The position numbers and the translations under genes were made by a program. A model generated the notes under the pieces. It was not told the origin of the DNA. It searched no databases and saw only the letters and a program-made list of their open reading frames with translations. Shown here piece by piece: positions 9,710 to 18,533 of a stretch of 64,000 nucleotides of DNA. This DNA comes from Chitinophaga rhizophila (GTDB lineage: Bacteria > Bacteroidota > Bacteroidia > Chitinophagales > Chitinophagaceae): NCBI RefSeq assembly GCF_019492185.1, contig NZ_JAICCF010000002.1:1054001-1118000 (forward strand). Reading direction: 5' to 3'. How positions within the stretch are numbered: position 1 is the first letter of the stretch; every line of letters begins with the position of its first letter.

Positions 9710-10630
9710 TTACAATACCAGGCAGTCCATCCCGTCATGGTCTTTTCTGCGCATACCTCTGTACTGCTCCGGACTAACATACATACTTTTCTTAAACAGG
9801 CGGGAGAAATGGTACGGATCTTCATAGCCGATAGCGACGGCTACCTGTTTAATTTTCAGATTGGTAGTATATAGTAACAGGCAGGCCTGCTGTAACTTCA
9901 GGTGTATAAAGTAGTTCAGTGGCGACATGCCGGTTGTCTTCTTGAACAGGGCAGAAAAGTGGGACGGCGACAGGCCTGCCAGTTGGGCCAGCTCTTCTAC
10001 GGTAAGTGTGGCGGCCAGGTGTTGTTGCATATACCTGATAGCTTCCTGTATACGGCTACTGCTTTCCTCCCGCTCGTGTAAAGGCTTATCAGGATACAGG
10101 AAGGTAGCGACAAAATGATACAGGTACAGGTTCGCCTTACTCAGGTTATCTTTCCCAAAACCCATCTGCAGGGACTCGTACATCGTCTTCCATAACTGGA
10201 TACCTTTCTCATTCCGGTGAATCGGCTTAGGCCCGTCATATACCCCGATATTGAACCCCTGATTAAATGTATGAATATCTGTACTGCTGAAATGTACCCA
10301 GTAGATAGTCCATGGATGCTCATCATCAGAGCCATACCTTAGTGGCAGATCTGTAGCCGGAATGATAACATATTCATTCATTCCTACATGAAATATCCTG
10401 TTGTCAACAGAATACCATCCTTTACCCTGTACGCAGTAAATCAGGATATTGTCAGTACAACCTTTTTCCCTGTCCCGGTAATGAAAAGCAGCCTTCGGAA
10501 AATAACCAATATGTGTGATGTACAGCTGACTTAATACTGGGTTGAGCTTAATAGCGTTTCTCCAGACAGCTTCCGGGAGACTGATTAACTGTTCCCCCTC
10601 AAAGCCGTCCCTTCTTTGCAGCGTCCCCAT
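9710..10630 (-). CDS. AraC-family transcriptional regulator
   Basis: The product has 306 residues. The N-terminal half (about 40-150) resembles the AraC-type cupin sensor (VQGKGWYSVDNRIFHVGMNEYVIIP region). The C-terminal half carries two helix-turn-helix motifs at about 205-300 (LTVEELAQLAGLSPSHFSALF and IKQVAVAIGYEDPYHFSRLFKK). Such regulators usually sense a sugar and activate a neighbouring operon. It is divergent from the susC-susD-GH95 operon starting near 10.8 kb and is its likely activator. Confidence 0.93.
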   Translation of the reverse strand: MGTLQRRDGFEGEQLISLPEAVWRNAIKLNPVLSQLYITHIGYFPKAAFHYRDREKGCTDNILIYCVQGKGWYSVDNRIFHVGMNEYVIIPATDLPLRYGSDDEHPWTIYWVHFSSTDIHTFNQGFNIGVYDGPKPIHRNEKGIQLWKTMYESLQMGFGKDNLSKANLYLYHFVATFLYPDKPLHEREESSSRIQEAIRYMQQHLAATLTVEELAQLAGLSPSHFSALFKKTTGMSPLNYFIHLKLQQACLLLYTTNLKIKQVAVAIGYEDPYHFSRLFKKSMYVSPEQYRGMRRKDHDGMDCLVL

Positions 10631-10672
10631 AACGTGATTTTTGTTTTGATGTTTCTTGTAACTGAAAAATAC

Positions 10673-10699
10673 TTATTCCAAACGAAAATCGTGGAATAA
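10673..10699. promoter_or_regulatory. Inverted repeat, candidate operator between araC-type gene and susC
   Basis: Perfect 8-bp arms TTATTCCA (10673-10680) and TGGAATAA (10692-10699) flank an 11-bp spacer. The site lies about 25 bp upstream of the predicted -33 element of the susC promoter, where an activator would bind, and also just upstream of the divergent AraC gene. Its function is inferred from position only. Confidence 0.45.
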
Positions 10700-10724
10700 T
10701 TCATCAAAAAAGAGGAATTAGCTA

Positions 10725-10755
10725 TTTACACCAGCTGGGTGATGAGATAGATTTG
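10725..10755 (+). promoter_or_regulatory. Predicted promoter of the susC-susD-GH95 operon
   Basis: A -7 element TAGATTTG (10748-10755) matches the Bacteroidetes consensus TAnnTTTG exactly. A TTTA (10725-10728), one base off the -33 consensus TTTG, lies 19 bp upstream. Transcription would start near 10760, which argues against translation beginning at the ATG at 10753 and for one of the downstream ATGs. Confidence 0.5.
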
Positions 10756-10818
10756 CCAGACAATTCCATTTATGAAATAGCTTTATTCACAAACACTTTT
10801 TTCCCAAACAACTGGTTT

Positions 10819-13800
10819 ATGCCACGATTCCACTTCATGTCCCGGTTGCCCGGGATGAAACACTTGTACCTGTTACTGCTGTTTTCCACGTTCTTTACCA
10901 ACCATGTACTTGCGCAGCAACCTGCAAAAATTACCGTTACCGGTACCATTACTGATTCTTCAGGAGCTAAGTTGGAAGGGGTAAACGTCGTCGCTGAAAA
11001 CAAGAAGAACATCGCTACATCAACCAACTCCACCGGAAAGTTCATCCTCGATGTGGAACCGGGCACCTTGCTTCGCTTCTCTTTTGTGGGTTTTGAACAA
11101 CAGTACATCAGCATTACTCCCTCATCCAAAGTTATTAACCTGATATTGAAACCTGCCACTTTCAAAGCTGAAGAAGTAGTCATAGTCGCCTATGGCCGCA
11201 AACAGCAAAAAGAAGCCGTGGTAGGTTCTGTTACCGCTATTGATCCCGGTGCACTGAAGATACCCTCCAGTAACCTGACCAATGCTATGGCCGGTCAGAT
11301 TGCAGGTATGATATCGTTTCAGCGTGGCGGGCAGCCAGGACTGGATAATTCCAATTTCTTTATCCGTGGTGTTACCACTTTCGGATACAGTGCCAGCCCC
11401 CTCATCCTGGTAGACAATATAGAGTTAAGCGCCAACGACCTTGCCCGTTTGCAGGTAGATGACATTGCCAGCTTCTCTATCCTGAAAGATGCCAGCGCCG
11501 CCGCCTTGTATGGGGCAAGAGGAGCCAACGGCGTCATACTTGTCACCACGAAAGAAGGTAAGGCCGGCAGAGCGAACGTCAACGTACGTTATGAACGTTC
11601 TATCTCCCGCCCTACCCAGACGGTGAAACTAGCAGATCCTGTTACCTACATGAAGCTGTATAACGAGGCTATCACCACCAGAAATCCCCTGGCCAAACCG
11701 CTGTATACGCCTAATGACATTATCAATACGCAGGCTACCTGGGAAAAGGCCCCTGGCCACAATCCATACGTATACCCGGCAGTAGACTGGATGAAGGTTC
11801 TCTTCAAAGATCAGACTACCACCCAACGCGCCAATTTCAGTGTACAGGGTGGTAACGATGCTGCCCGCTACTACATTGCCGGCTCGTATGACAGAGATAA
11901 CGGCATTCTGCAGGTTAACCCTGTCAATAATTTCAACTCGGCTATGAAGTTTGAAAACTATCAGCTTCGGTCGAATGTCAATGTGAAAATCACCAAGACG
12001 ACAGAAGCGGTGGTACGCCTCTGGGGCAACTTCAACGAATATACCGGTCCTATCACCGGCGACCGCTCCGGCCTGGCAAGTGATATGTACGACAGGGCAC
12101 TGCATACCAGCCCTGTTGCTTTTCCGGCGTATTTCCCGGCAGACAGCGCCAACCTGAGAACTAAACATATTCTGTTTGGCAACTCCATGGTAAACGGCAG
12201 CCTCCAATCCAATCCTTACGCCGCACTGATGTACGGCTATAAAAGCTTTTCTGAGTCAAGACTCTCCGCACAGTTTGAGCTGAATCAGAACTTCAATTTC
12301 ATCACTGAAGGACTCTCCTTCCGTGGCTTATTCAGTACCAACCGTTACGCATATTTTGACCTGACCAGGTCTTACCTGCCGTTTTACTACGATGTGGAAA
12401 ACTATGACCAGGCCAGTAATACCTATTCCCTTACCTGGCTGAATAATCAACCCGGACAGGCACAGGAATTTCTCAGCTACTACCCTGGCAGTAAGAACGT
12501 CAACACCTTCCTGTACATGCAGGGTTCACTGGATTATGCGCGCGCCTTTGGCAAACATAATATCAGTGCAGCACTCATTGGTACCAGGCAGCAGAAGCTG
12601 AATGCTGACGCCAATGACCCGGAGACCGGCCAGCCATCGCTACAATACTCACTGCCCTATCGTAATATCGGGCTGGCAGGTAGAGCTACTTACTCCTTCG
12701 CCAGCAAGTATTTCCTGGAGCTCAACTTCGGATATAATGGTTCCGAACGTTTCTCTATGCAGCACCGCTGGGGCTTCTTTCCTACTATCGGCGGCGGCTG
12801 GGTAGTATCCAACGAGAAATTCTGGAACGGCCCTTTCTCCAATATCATGACAAGGCTTAAACTGAGAGGTAGCTACGGATTGGTGGGTAATGACAATATT
12901 GACTTTACCCGTTTCTATTACCTGTCCAATGTAATACCCAGTAATGTGAACGGGCCTTCTGCTGTATTCGGGACCAACAATAGTGTGAGGATGTTTGGTA
13001 CCACTATCAGGAACTATCCTAATCCGGACGTAACCTGGGAAACATCCAGGAAGTCTAACCTGGCAGCAGAGATGACCTTCTATGACAAACTGAATATTAC
13101 GGCAGAGGTCTACCAGGAATACAGGTATAATATCCTGCAGCAACGCGGATATATTCCAGTTACCACCGGACTGGAAGCCAGCGTTAAATCAAATGTCGGC
13201 GCTGCCAGATCTAAAGGCCTTGACCTGAACATCAATTACAAACAGACGATCAACAAAAACCTCTGGGCATCTATCCTGGGCAACCTGACGGTTACTTCCA
13301 ATCAGTTTGTTCGATATGAAGAACCGGAGTATAAATATGAATACCGCTACCAGCGGGGAAGAGCAATCAACCAACCCTTCGGATACATCGCAGAGCGCCT
13401 GTTTGTTGATGATAAAGAAGCCGCTAACTCCCCTACCCAGTTATTCGGTAACTCGCCACTGCCTGTAGGCGGAGACATCAAATACAGGGATGTGAACAAT
13501 GACGGCATCATCAACCAGGACGACCAGGTACCTATTGGGTTACCTACCACACCACAGATTATCTATGGTTTCGGCTTCTCTGTAGGATATAAGAACTTTG
13601 ACCTGAACGCCTTCTTCCAGGGCCTGGCAAGAGAGTCCTTCTTCATCAACGCGACCTCTGAAGATGACAGGTACAATGGCAAATACGGCACTGCTCCTTT
13701 CATTAACAATGCCCAGATATTACAGGCATATGCAGACGACCACTGGTCTGAAGAGAACCAGAATCTTTATGCACTGTGGCCAAGGCTTTCCAATACCGAT

Positions 13801-14058
13801 ATTCTGAATAATCAGCAACAAAGTACGTGGTGGTTGAGAGATGGTAGTTTCATGCGTCTGAAGTCTTTGGAACTAGGCTACACCCTGCCGAAAGAAGTTG
13901 CCCGCAAAATGCATATCCGCAACTTACGCCTGTACTTTAGCGGCTTAAACCTATTCACCTTCAGCAGCTTCAAACTGTGGGATCCTGAACAGGCGGGTCA
14001 AGGGTTTGCTTACCCTATTCAGAAGGTATTCAACTTCGGTATCAATGTCAACCTATAA
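10819..14058 (+). CDS. SusC/RagA-family TonB-dependent outer-membrane transporter
   Basis: An in-frame ATG at 10753 exists, but a promoter lies over it, so I begin at 10819; the ATG at 10855 gives a standard signal peptide (MKHLYLLLLFSTFFTNHVLA). After the signal come a carboxypeptidase-regulatory-like domain (TVTGTITDSSGAKLEGVNVV), the plug with LILVDNIELSANDLARL and FSILKDASAAALYGARGAN, and a long barrel ending FGINVNL. There is no STN domain, so control is by the AraC protein rather than sigma/FecR. It heads an operon with susD, two surface lipoproteins and GH95, implying import of fucose- or galactose-decorated oligosaccharides. Confidence 0.94.
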   Translation: MPRFHFMSRLPGMKHLYLLLLFSTFFTNHVLAQQPAKITVTGTITDSSGAKLEGVNVVAENKKNIATSTNSTGKFILDVEPGTLLRFSFVGFEQQYISITPSSKVINLILKPATFKAEEVVIVAYGRKQQKEAVVGSVTAIDPGALKIPSSNLTNAMAGQIAGMISFQRGGQPGLDNSNFFIRGVTTFGYSASPLILVDNIELSANDLARLQVDDIASFSILKDASAAALYGARGANGVILVTTKEGKAGRANVNVRYERSISRPTQTVKLADPVTYMKLYNEAITTRNPLAKPLYTPNDIINTQATWEKAPGHNPYVYPAVDWMKVLFKDQTTTQRANFSVQGGNDAARYYIAGSYDRDNGILQVNPVNNFNSAMKFENYQLRSNVNVKITKTTEAVVRLWGNFNEYTGPITGDRSGLASDMYDRALHTSPVAFPAYFPADSANLRTKHILFGNSMVNGSLQSNPYAALMYGYKSFSESRLSAQFELNQNFNFITEGLSFRGLFSTNRYAYFDLTRSYLPFYYDVENYDQASNTYSLTWLNNQPGQAQEFLSYYPGSKNVNTFLYMQGSLDYARAFGKHNISAALIGTRQQKLNADANDPETGQPSLQYSLPYRNIGLAGRATYSFASKYFLELNFGYNGSERFSMQHRWGFFPTIGGGWVVSNEKFWNGPFSNIMTRLKLRGSYGLVGNDNIDFTRFYYLSNVIPSNVNGPSAVFGTNNSVRMFGTTIRNYPNPDVTWETSRKSNLAAEMTFYDKLNITAEVYQEYRYNILQQRGYIPVTTGLEASVKSNVGAARSKGLDLNINYKQTINKNLWASILGNLTVTSNQFVRYEEPEYKYEYRYQRGRAINQPFGYIAERLFVDDKEAANSPTQLFGNSPLPVGGDIKYRDVNNDGIINQDDQVPIGLPTTPQIIYGFGFSVGYKNFDLNAFFQGLARESFFINATSEDDRYNGKYGTAPFINNAQILQAYADDHWSEENQNLYALWPRLSNTDILNNQQQSTWWLRDGSFMRLKSLELGYTLPKEVARKMHIRNLRLYFSGLNLFTFSSFKLWDPEQAGQGFAYPIQKVFNFGINVNL

Positions 14059-14068
14059 ACGATTGCAG

Positions 14069-15985
14069 ATGCAAAAGCTCTTAAAAATATTCATGGGCGC
14101 TGCCCTCTCCATATACACATTATCGTCCTGCAACAAATACCTTGACGTAGTACCTGACGACGTCGCTACGCTGGAAAGTTCATTTGCCAACGCCAATGAA
14201 ACCCAGGCATATCTGTTCGGTTGCTACTCTACCTTACAGGCGCTGTCAGATATACGCCGTAATGCAGGATTTACTACCTCTGGTGAAATGATGTTTCCTT
14301 TTCCATTACAGGACCAGACCACTTTAGGTGGCAGCGGCGGAGACGCAGGTTTTAGTATTCTGCGAGGATTGCAGAACAGTGCCAATCCGCTGCTGAACTT
14401 CTGGTCCGGTTACAACATGGGCCAGAATATGTGGCAGGCCATCCGCCGGTGCAACATCTTCCTCGAGAATGTACACCTGCCGCCAGACTTGCCCGAGTTC
14501 CAGCGCAAACGATGGGCGGCAGAAGCTAAATTCCTGAAAGCCTACTTTCACTACTGGCTGCTCAGAATGTATGGTCCCATACCGCTGGTAGATGTGAACC
14601 TGCCAGTGAATGCCACTATTGAACAGGTACGCGTGAAACAGCAACCGGTAGACTCCTGCTTTAATTATGTAGTCAGACTACTCGACGAAGCTATCGTAGA
14701 CCTGCCGCCATTAATACAGAACCTCGCTGCAGAACAGGGCCGCATCAGCGGCACCATTGCGAAAGCCGTAAAGGCAGAAGTGCTGGCGACGCAGGCTAGT
14801 CCGCTGTTCAACGGTAACAGGGACTATATCTCCATGAAAGGGAAAGATGGTAATGCCCTCTTCCCGCAAGCCTATGATGAAAGCAAATGGCAACGTGCAA
14901 TGGTGGCCTGTCAGCAGGCCATTGAAGCTGCTGCTGCTGCCGGCGCTGACCTATACCAGCTCAGACTAAGCGGCGGTATCGTACACATGTCTGACGAGAC
15001 ACGCAGAATGCTCACGATCCAGGGCGCATTTGTGGATAGCTGGAATCCTGAACAGATATGGACACTCAATACACAGTTCGGATGGCAGTACATGGCCTCG
15101 CCAAGGGTAACAGCGGAAGCGGCGGCTAATGTATTCGCAGTATACTCCAATTTCTCAGTACCGCTGGGCGAGTCTGAACTCTTCTATACCAGGAATGGGG
15201 TACCTATTAATGAAGATCGTACCTGGGATTTCAAAAACAGGTATAAACTACAGGCAGGCGATGATGCACATGCCTACTATATCAAAAAAGGTTATAACAC
15301 TGTCAAGGGTAACTTTAATCGTGAGCCACGTTACTATGCAGATGTGGCATTTGATGGCAGCGTATGGTTCGGCTCCGGCAACCTGGATGATAATAATCCC
15401 AACTTCATCAATGCTGTGAACGGACCAGCTGCGCCTCCTGATCAGCTGCGCTTCAATGCCACAGGATACTGGGCAAAGAAACTGGTGCCGTATCAGACCA
15501 CCTTCGGACAAAACAGTGTGCAGCAGAACTATTCATGGCCTTTTATGCGACTGACCGGCTTATGGCTGCTATATGCGGAATGCCTGAATGAAGTCAACGG
15601 CCCCGGACAGGAAGTATACAACTGGATAGACAAAGTCAGAGAAAGAGCCGGACTGAAAGGAGTCGTTGCTTCGTGGACACAATACTCTACCAGCCCGAAT
15701 AAATGTAATACCAAAGAAGGACTACGGGCTATCATTCACCAGGAAAGGAGAATAGAGACTGCCTTTGAAGGACAGGCTGGCTGGGACCTGCGCAGATGGA
15801 AAGAACTGCAGAACGTACTGAGTTCGCCCCTGCAGGGATGGAATGTGTTTAACCGCACTACCGATGGATACTACCAGCTGAGAATTGCACAGCAAACCGT
15901 CTTTGGCGTCAGGAACTACTTCTACCCAATACAGGACTACGACCTGCTTACTAATCCGAATCTGGTACAAACCCTTTACTGGTAA
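14069..15985 (+). CDS. SusD/RagB-family nutrient-binding outer-membrane lipoprotein
   Basis: The ATG at 14069, 10 bp after the susC stop, gives a lipoprotein signal (MQKLLKIFMGAALSIYTLSSC) and a 638-residue product. Family features include CNKYLDVVPDDVATLESSFAN, the tetratricopeptide-like helices (RRKWAAEAKFLKAYFHYWLLRMYGPIPLV region) and C-terminal IDKVRERAGLKG with HQERRIETAFEGQAGWDLRRWKE. An open frame extends back into susC but is out of its frame and not credible. It partners the preceding SusC at the cell surface. Confidence 0.95.
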   Translation: MQKLLKIFMGAALSIYTLSSCNKYLDVVPDDVATLESSFANANETQAYLFGCYSTLQALSDIRRNAGFTTSGEMMFPFPLQDQTTLGGSGGDAGFSILRGLQNSANPLLNFWSGYNMGQNMWQAIRRCNIFLENVHLPPDLPEFQRKRWAAEAKFLKAYFHYWLLRMYGPIPLVDVNLPVNATIEQVRVKQQPVDSCFNYVVRLLDEAIVDLPPLIQNLAAEQGRISGTIAKAVKAEVLATQASPLFNGNRDYISMKGKDGNALFPQAYDESKWQRAMVACQQAIEAAAAAGADLYQLRLSGGIVHMSDETRRMLTIQGAFVDSWNPEQIWTLNTQFGWQYMASPRVTAEAAANVFAVYSNFSVPLGESELFYTRNGVPINEDRTWDFKNRYKLQAGDDAHAYYIKKGYNTVKGNFNREPRYYADVAFDGSVWFGSGNLDDNNPNFINAVNGPAAPPDQLRFNATGYWAKKLVPYQTTFGQNSVQQNYSWPFMRLTGLWLLYAECLNEVNGPGQEVYNWIDKVRERAGLKGVVASWTQYSTSPNKCNTKEGLRAIIHQERRIETAFEGQAGWDLRRWKELQNVLSSPLQGWNVFNRTTDGYYQLRIAQQTVFGVRNYFYPIQDYDLLTNPNLVQTLYW

Positions 15986-16022
15986 GACAGGTTGTATCTA
16001 TTCATCAAACAATTTTTCACGT

Positions 16023-17279
16023 ATGAAGTATTACACACATTATACACAACAGTTACTGTTACTCGCTATATCAGTCCTGCTGCTTTTCTCCTGTAAAAAG
16101 GTAGATGGGTACAACGATATTGTATCCACAGATATGACGAAACCTGAACCCGTGACCAACGTCAAGGTCACCAACTTCAACGGAGGCGCATACATCACCT
16201 ATACTCTGCCTAAATCGGCCAATATCCTGTATGTACAGGCAAACTATAAGATCAACGAACAGTCTTCCAGGCAAACAAAGTCTTCTTATTACTCAGATAG
16301 TATCACGGTCAGCGGCTTTGCTAAAAGTCAGGAGTATGATGTGGAACTGCTGGTCGTAAGCCGGGCACAGGTGATGTCAGAACCTGTACACGTGAAGGTA
16401 CATCCTGACACGCCTGCTTACCTGCTGACCCGCCCTACCATTAAGATCAGACAGGACTTCGGCGGCGTACAGATCACTGCCATCAACAGGGCAAAGGCCA
16501 ATATTGGTGTTGTTACCATTGCGCCGGATAAGATGGATAAATACCAGATTATCTCCCAGAACTACACAGACCAGGACAGTATAACTTTCAGTCTGCATGG
16601 TTATGATACCATCCCGCAGCAGTTTGGCGTGTATGTGACCGACCAGTGGGGCAATATCTCTGATACCGCCTATGCAACTATTACTCCCGTGTATGAAACG
16701 CAGATGGATAAATCCCTGTTCCGCTCTTACCAGCTGGGTACAGATGCCAGGACGGGCTTTGGATGGTCAATAGAAAACCTGTGGAACAATTCTACACAGT
16801 CGCCGGGTTACCATACAGAGCAACCGATACAGCCATTAGTATGGCCTGCTGTTATCACCTTCGATATGGGCAAGGCTACAAGACTAAGCCGTTACACCAT
16901 CTGGAACAGGGGTATCGATGGCAGCGGCAACTGGTTATGGCAGGCAGGCGCACCACAGACCTGGGTACTATGGGGCCGTGAAGATACGCCGGAAGATGAA
17001 ACGATGCCTGATGAACAACATTTGCCTCCTGTAGGTGGCGTGACGCCTAAAGGCTGGATCAATCTGGGCTACTTTACTGCTTATGATAAGCCTTCCAAAC
17101 TGCCTAATCCGCAATACAACAATGCCGACCTGGCATTCTGGAATGCCGGCTTCAGTTACAACTTCTCGCTCAATCTGCCTAAGGTAAGATATATGCGGTT
17201 CCAGTGTATATCCAACATGGCACAGACCAACAGCTTCTTCAACATCATCGAACTGACATTCTGGGGCGATCCGAGATAA
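16023..17279 (+). CDS. Surface lipoprotein with DUF4959/DUF5126/DUF5000-type domains
   Basis: From the ATG at 16023 the product has 418 residues. It begins with a lipoprotein signal (LLLLAISVLLLFSCKK). Next is a fibronectin-like region (about 40-125, KPEPVTNVKVTNFNGGAYITY), a second beta domain (about 130-225), and a C-terminal discoidin-like module (about 240-418, FGWSIENLWNN, VWPAVITFDMGKATRL, FFNIIELTFWG). This matches the DUF4959-DUF5126-DUF5000 arrangement known from Bacteroidetes polysaccharide loci. Such proteins are thought to be surface glycan-binding proteins. It follows susD by 37 bp. Confidence 0.85.
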   Translation: MKYYTHYTQQLLLLAISVLLLFSCKKVDGYNDIVSTDMTKPEPVTNVKVTNFNGGAYITYTLPKSANILYVQANYKINEQSSRQTKSSYYSDSITVSGFAKSQEYDVELLVVSRAQVMSEPVHVKVHPDTPAYLLTRPTIKIRQDFGGVQITAINRAKANIGVVTIAPDKMDKYQIISQNYTDQDSITFSLHGYDTIPQQFGVYVTDQWGNISDTAYATITPVYETQMDKSLFRSYQLGTDARTGFGWSIENLWNNSTQSPGYHTEQPIQPLVWPAVITFDMGKATRLSRYTIWNRGIDGSGNWLWQAGAPQTWVLWGREDTPEDETMPDEQHLPPVGGVTPKGWINLGYFTAYDKPSKLPNPQYNNADLAFWNAGFSYNFSLNLPKVRYMRFQCISNMAQTNSFFNIIELTFWGDPR

Positions 17280-17299
17280 CACTGCAAAACAAGCTAACA

Positions 17300-18520
17300 A
17301 TGAAACAATATAAACTATACAATACCTGCCTCCTTACCGGCTTGCTGCTGATGATGGGATGTAGTAAAACACCTACCGACTACCGTGAATACCTTAATGG
17401 CGAAGAACTGGTATATCCCGGCAAGGTAGCTAATGCCAGGGCGTTGCCAGGTAACGGCCGCGTACAACTGATCTGGCAGCCAAGTCCTGATCAGAGCATT
17501 ACACAGTACAGGGTATTCTGGAACAATGGCGCAGATTCCATCAACATTCCAGCTACCACACATGGCACATCAGATACTGTCAGATGTACCATTGCTGACC
17601 TGTCTGAATATGTGTATTCTTTCATGATCTACTCCTACGATGCGAAAGGCAACCGCTCCGTATCCACAGAGATCAATAATGCCAGGGTATACGGTTCAGT
17701 ATATATTGCTACGCTGAATAACAGGCTGACCAATCCGGATAACCCCTACACTGTAAATGACGACAACTCTGTTACACTACGTTTCGTAGCACCAGATACC
17801 ATCAATATCCGTACAATCCTGAAATACACCAATCAGAACAACCAGGAGACACATGTATCACTGAACGCTGCCGCCGATGAGCTTACACTCACCGACTATA
17901 AATTCGGCACGCCTGTTTTATATCAGTCTTCCTATATTCCTGTATCAAATGCACTGGATACATTTGAGGTGCCACGGTATGATACGTTCCCCTCTATATA
18001 CAGACTGGTAGCCTGCGATAAAAGCCTGTTCCGGGAACATGATATGTGGGGCGATATGGGCATCTTCCAGTCAGATACCCGGGTCAGCAAACTATGGGAT
18101 GGATCTGTTGGTCCCCAGGGATACCCCAACATTTTTCACAGTGATGGTGGCGGTAACCTGCCAAGAGTGTTAAGCTTTGACATGGGTAAAGTATACAGCA
18201 ATTTAGGCGTGCTGGAAGAGACGGGCAGAGACTGTTGTAACAATCCTGACCGGTTTGAAGTATGGGGTATAGCAGATCTGACAGATGCTATCCCAGAAAT
18301 GAGTCCTGATGACGGTGGATGGAAAGCTGCCATGGAAAGCAAAGGCTGGACATTGTTAAAAGAAGTTATCAGAACAGACAATGGCAACAACGCCTACAAA
18401 ACAAACCTTATTGACAATCCACCTCCGGTGCGATACATACGGATCAGGGTATTACATAACGCGAATGGAGAAAACAGTTATGTAAACATGTCCGAAATCA
18501 CTTTCTGGAATAAAGAATAA
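17300..18520 (+). CDS. DUF4998-containing surface lipoprotein with discoidin-like C-terminus
   Basis: The ATG at 17300 gives a 406-residue lipoprotein (LLTGLLLMMGCSKTPTDYREY). The stretch GEELVYPGKVANARALPGNG and WQPSPDQSITQYRVFWNN, about residues 30-85, is typical of DUF4998, a fibronectin-III-like domain. The C-terminal half (KLWDGSVGPQGYP, VLSFDMGKVYSNLGVLE, YVNMSEITFWN) resembles the DUF5000/F5-8 type C module of the preceding protein, so the two probably bind the same glycan in different ways. The gene lies 20 bp downstream of its neighbour and 13 bp upstream of GH95. Confidence 0.83.
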   Translation: MKQYKLYNTCLLTGLLLMMGCSKTPTDYREYLNGEELVYPGKVANARALPGNGRVQLIWQPSPDQSITQYRVFWNNGADSINIPATTHGTSDTVRCTIADLSEYVYSFMIYSYDAKGNRSVSTEINNARVYGSVYIATLNNRLTNPDNPYTVNDDNSVTLRFVAPDTINIRTILKYTNQNNQETHVSLNAAADELTLTDYKFGTPVLYQSSYIPVSNALDTFEVPRYDTFPSIYRLVACDKSLFREHDMWGDMGIFQSDTRVSKLWDGSVGPQGYPNIFHSDGGGNLPRVLSFDMGKVYSNLGVLEETGRDCCNNPDRFEVWGIADLTDAIPEMSPDDGGWKAAMESKGWTLLKEVIRTDNGNNAYKTNLIDNPPPVRYIRIRVLHNANGENSYVNMSEITFWNKE

Positions 18521-18533
18521 GTTCGTTAAACAG

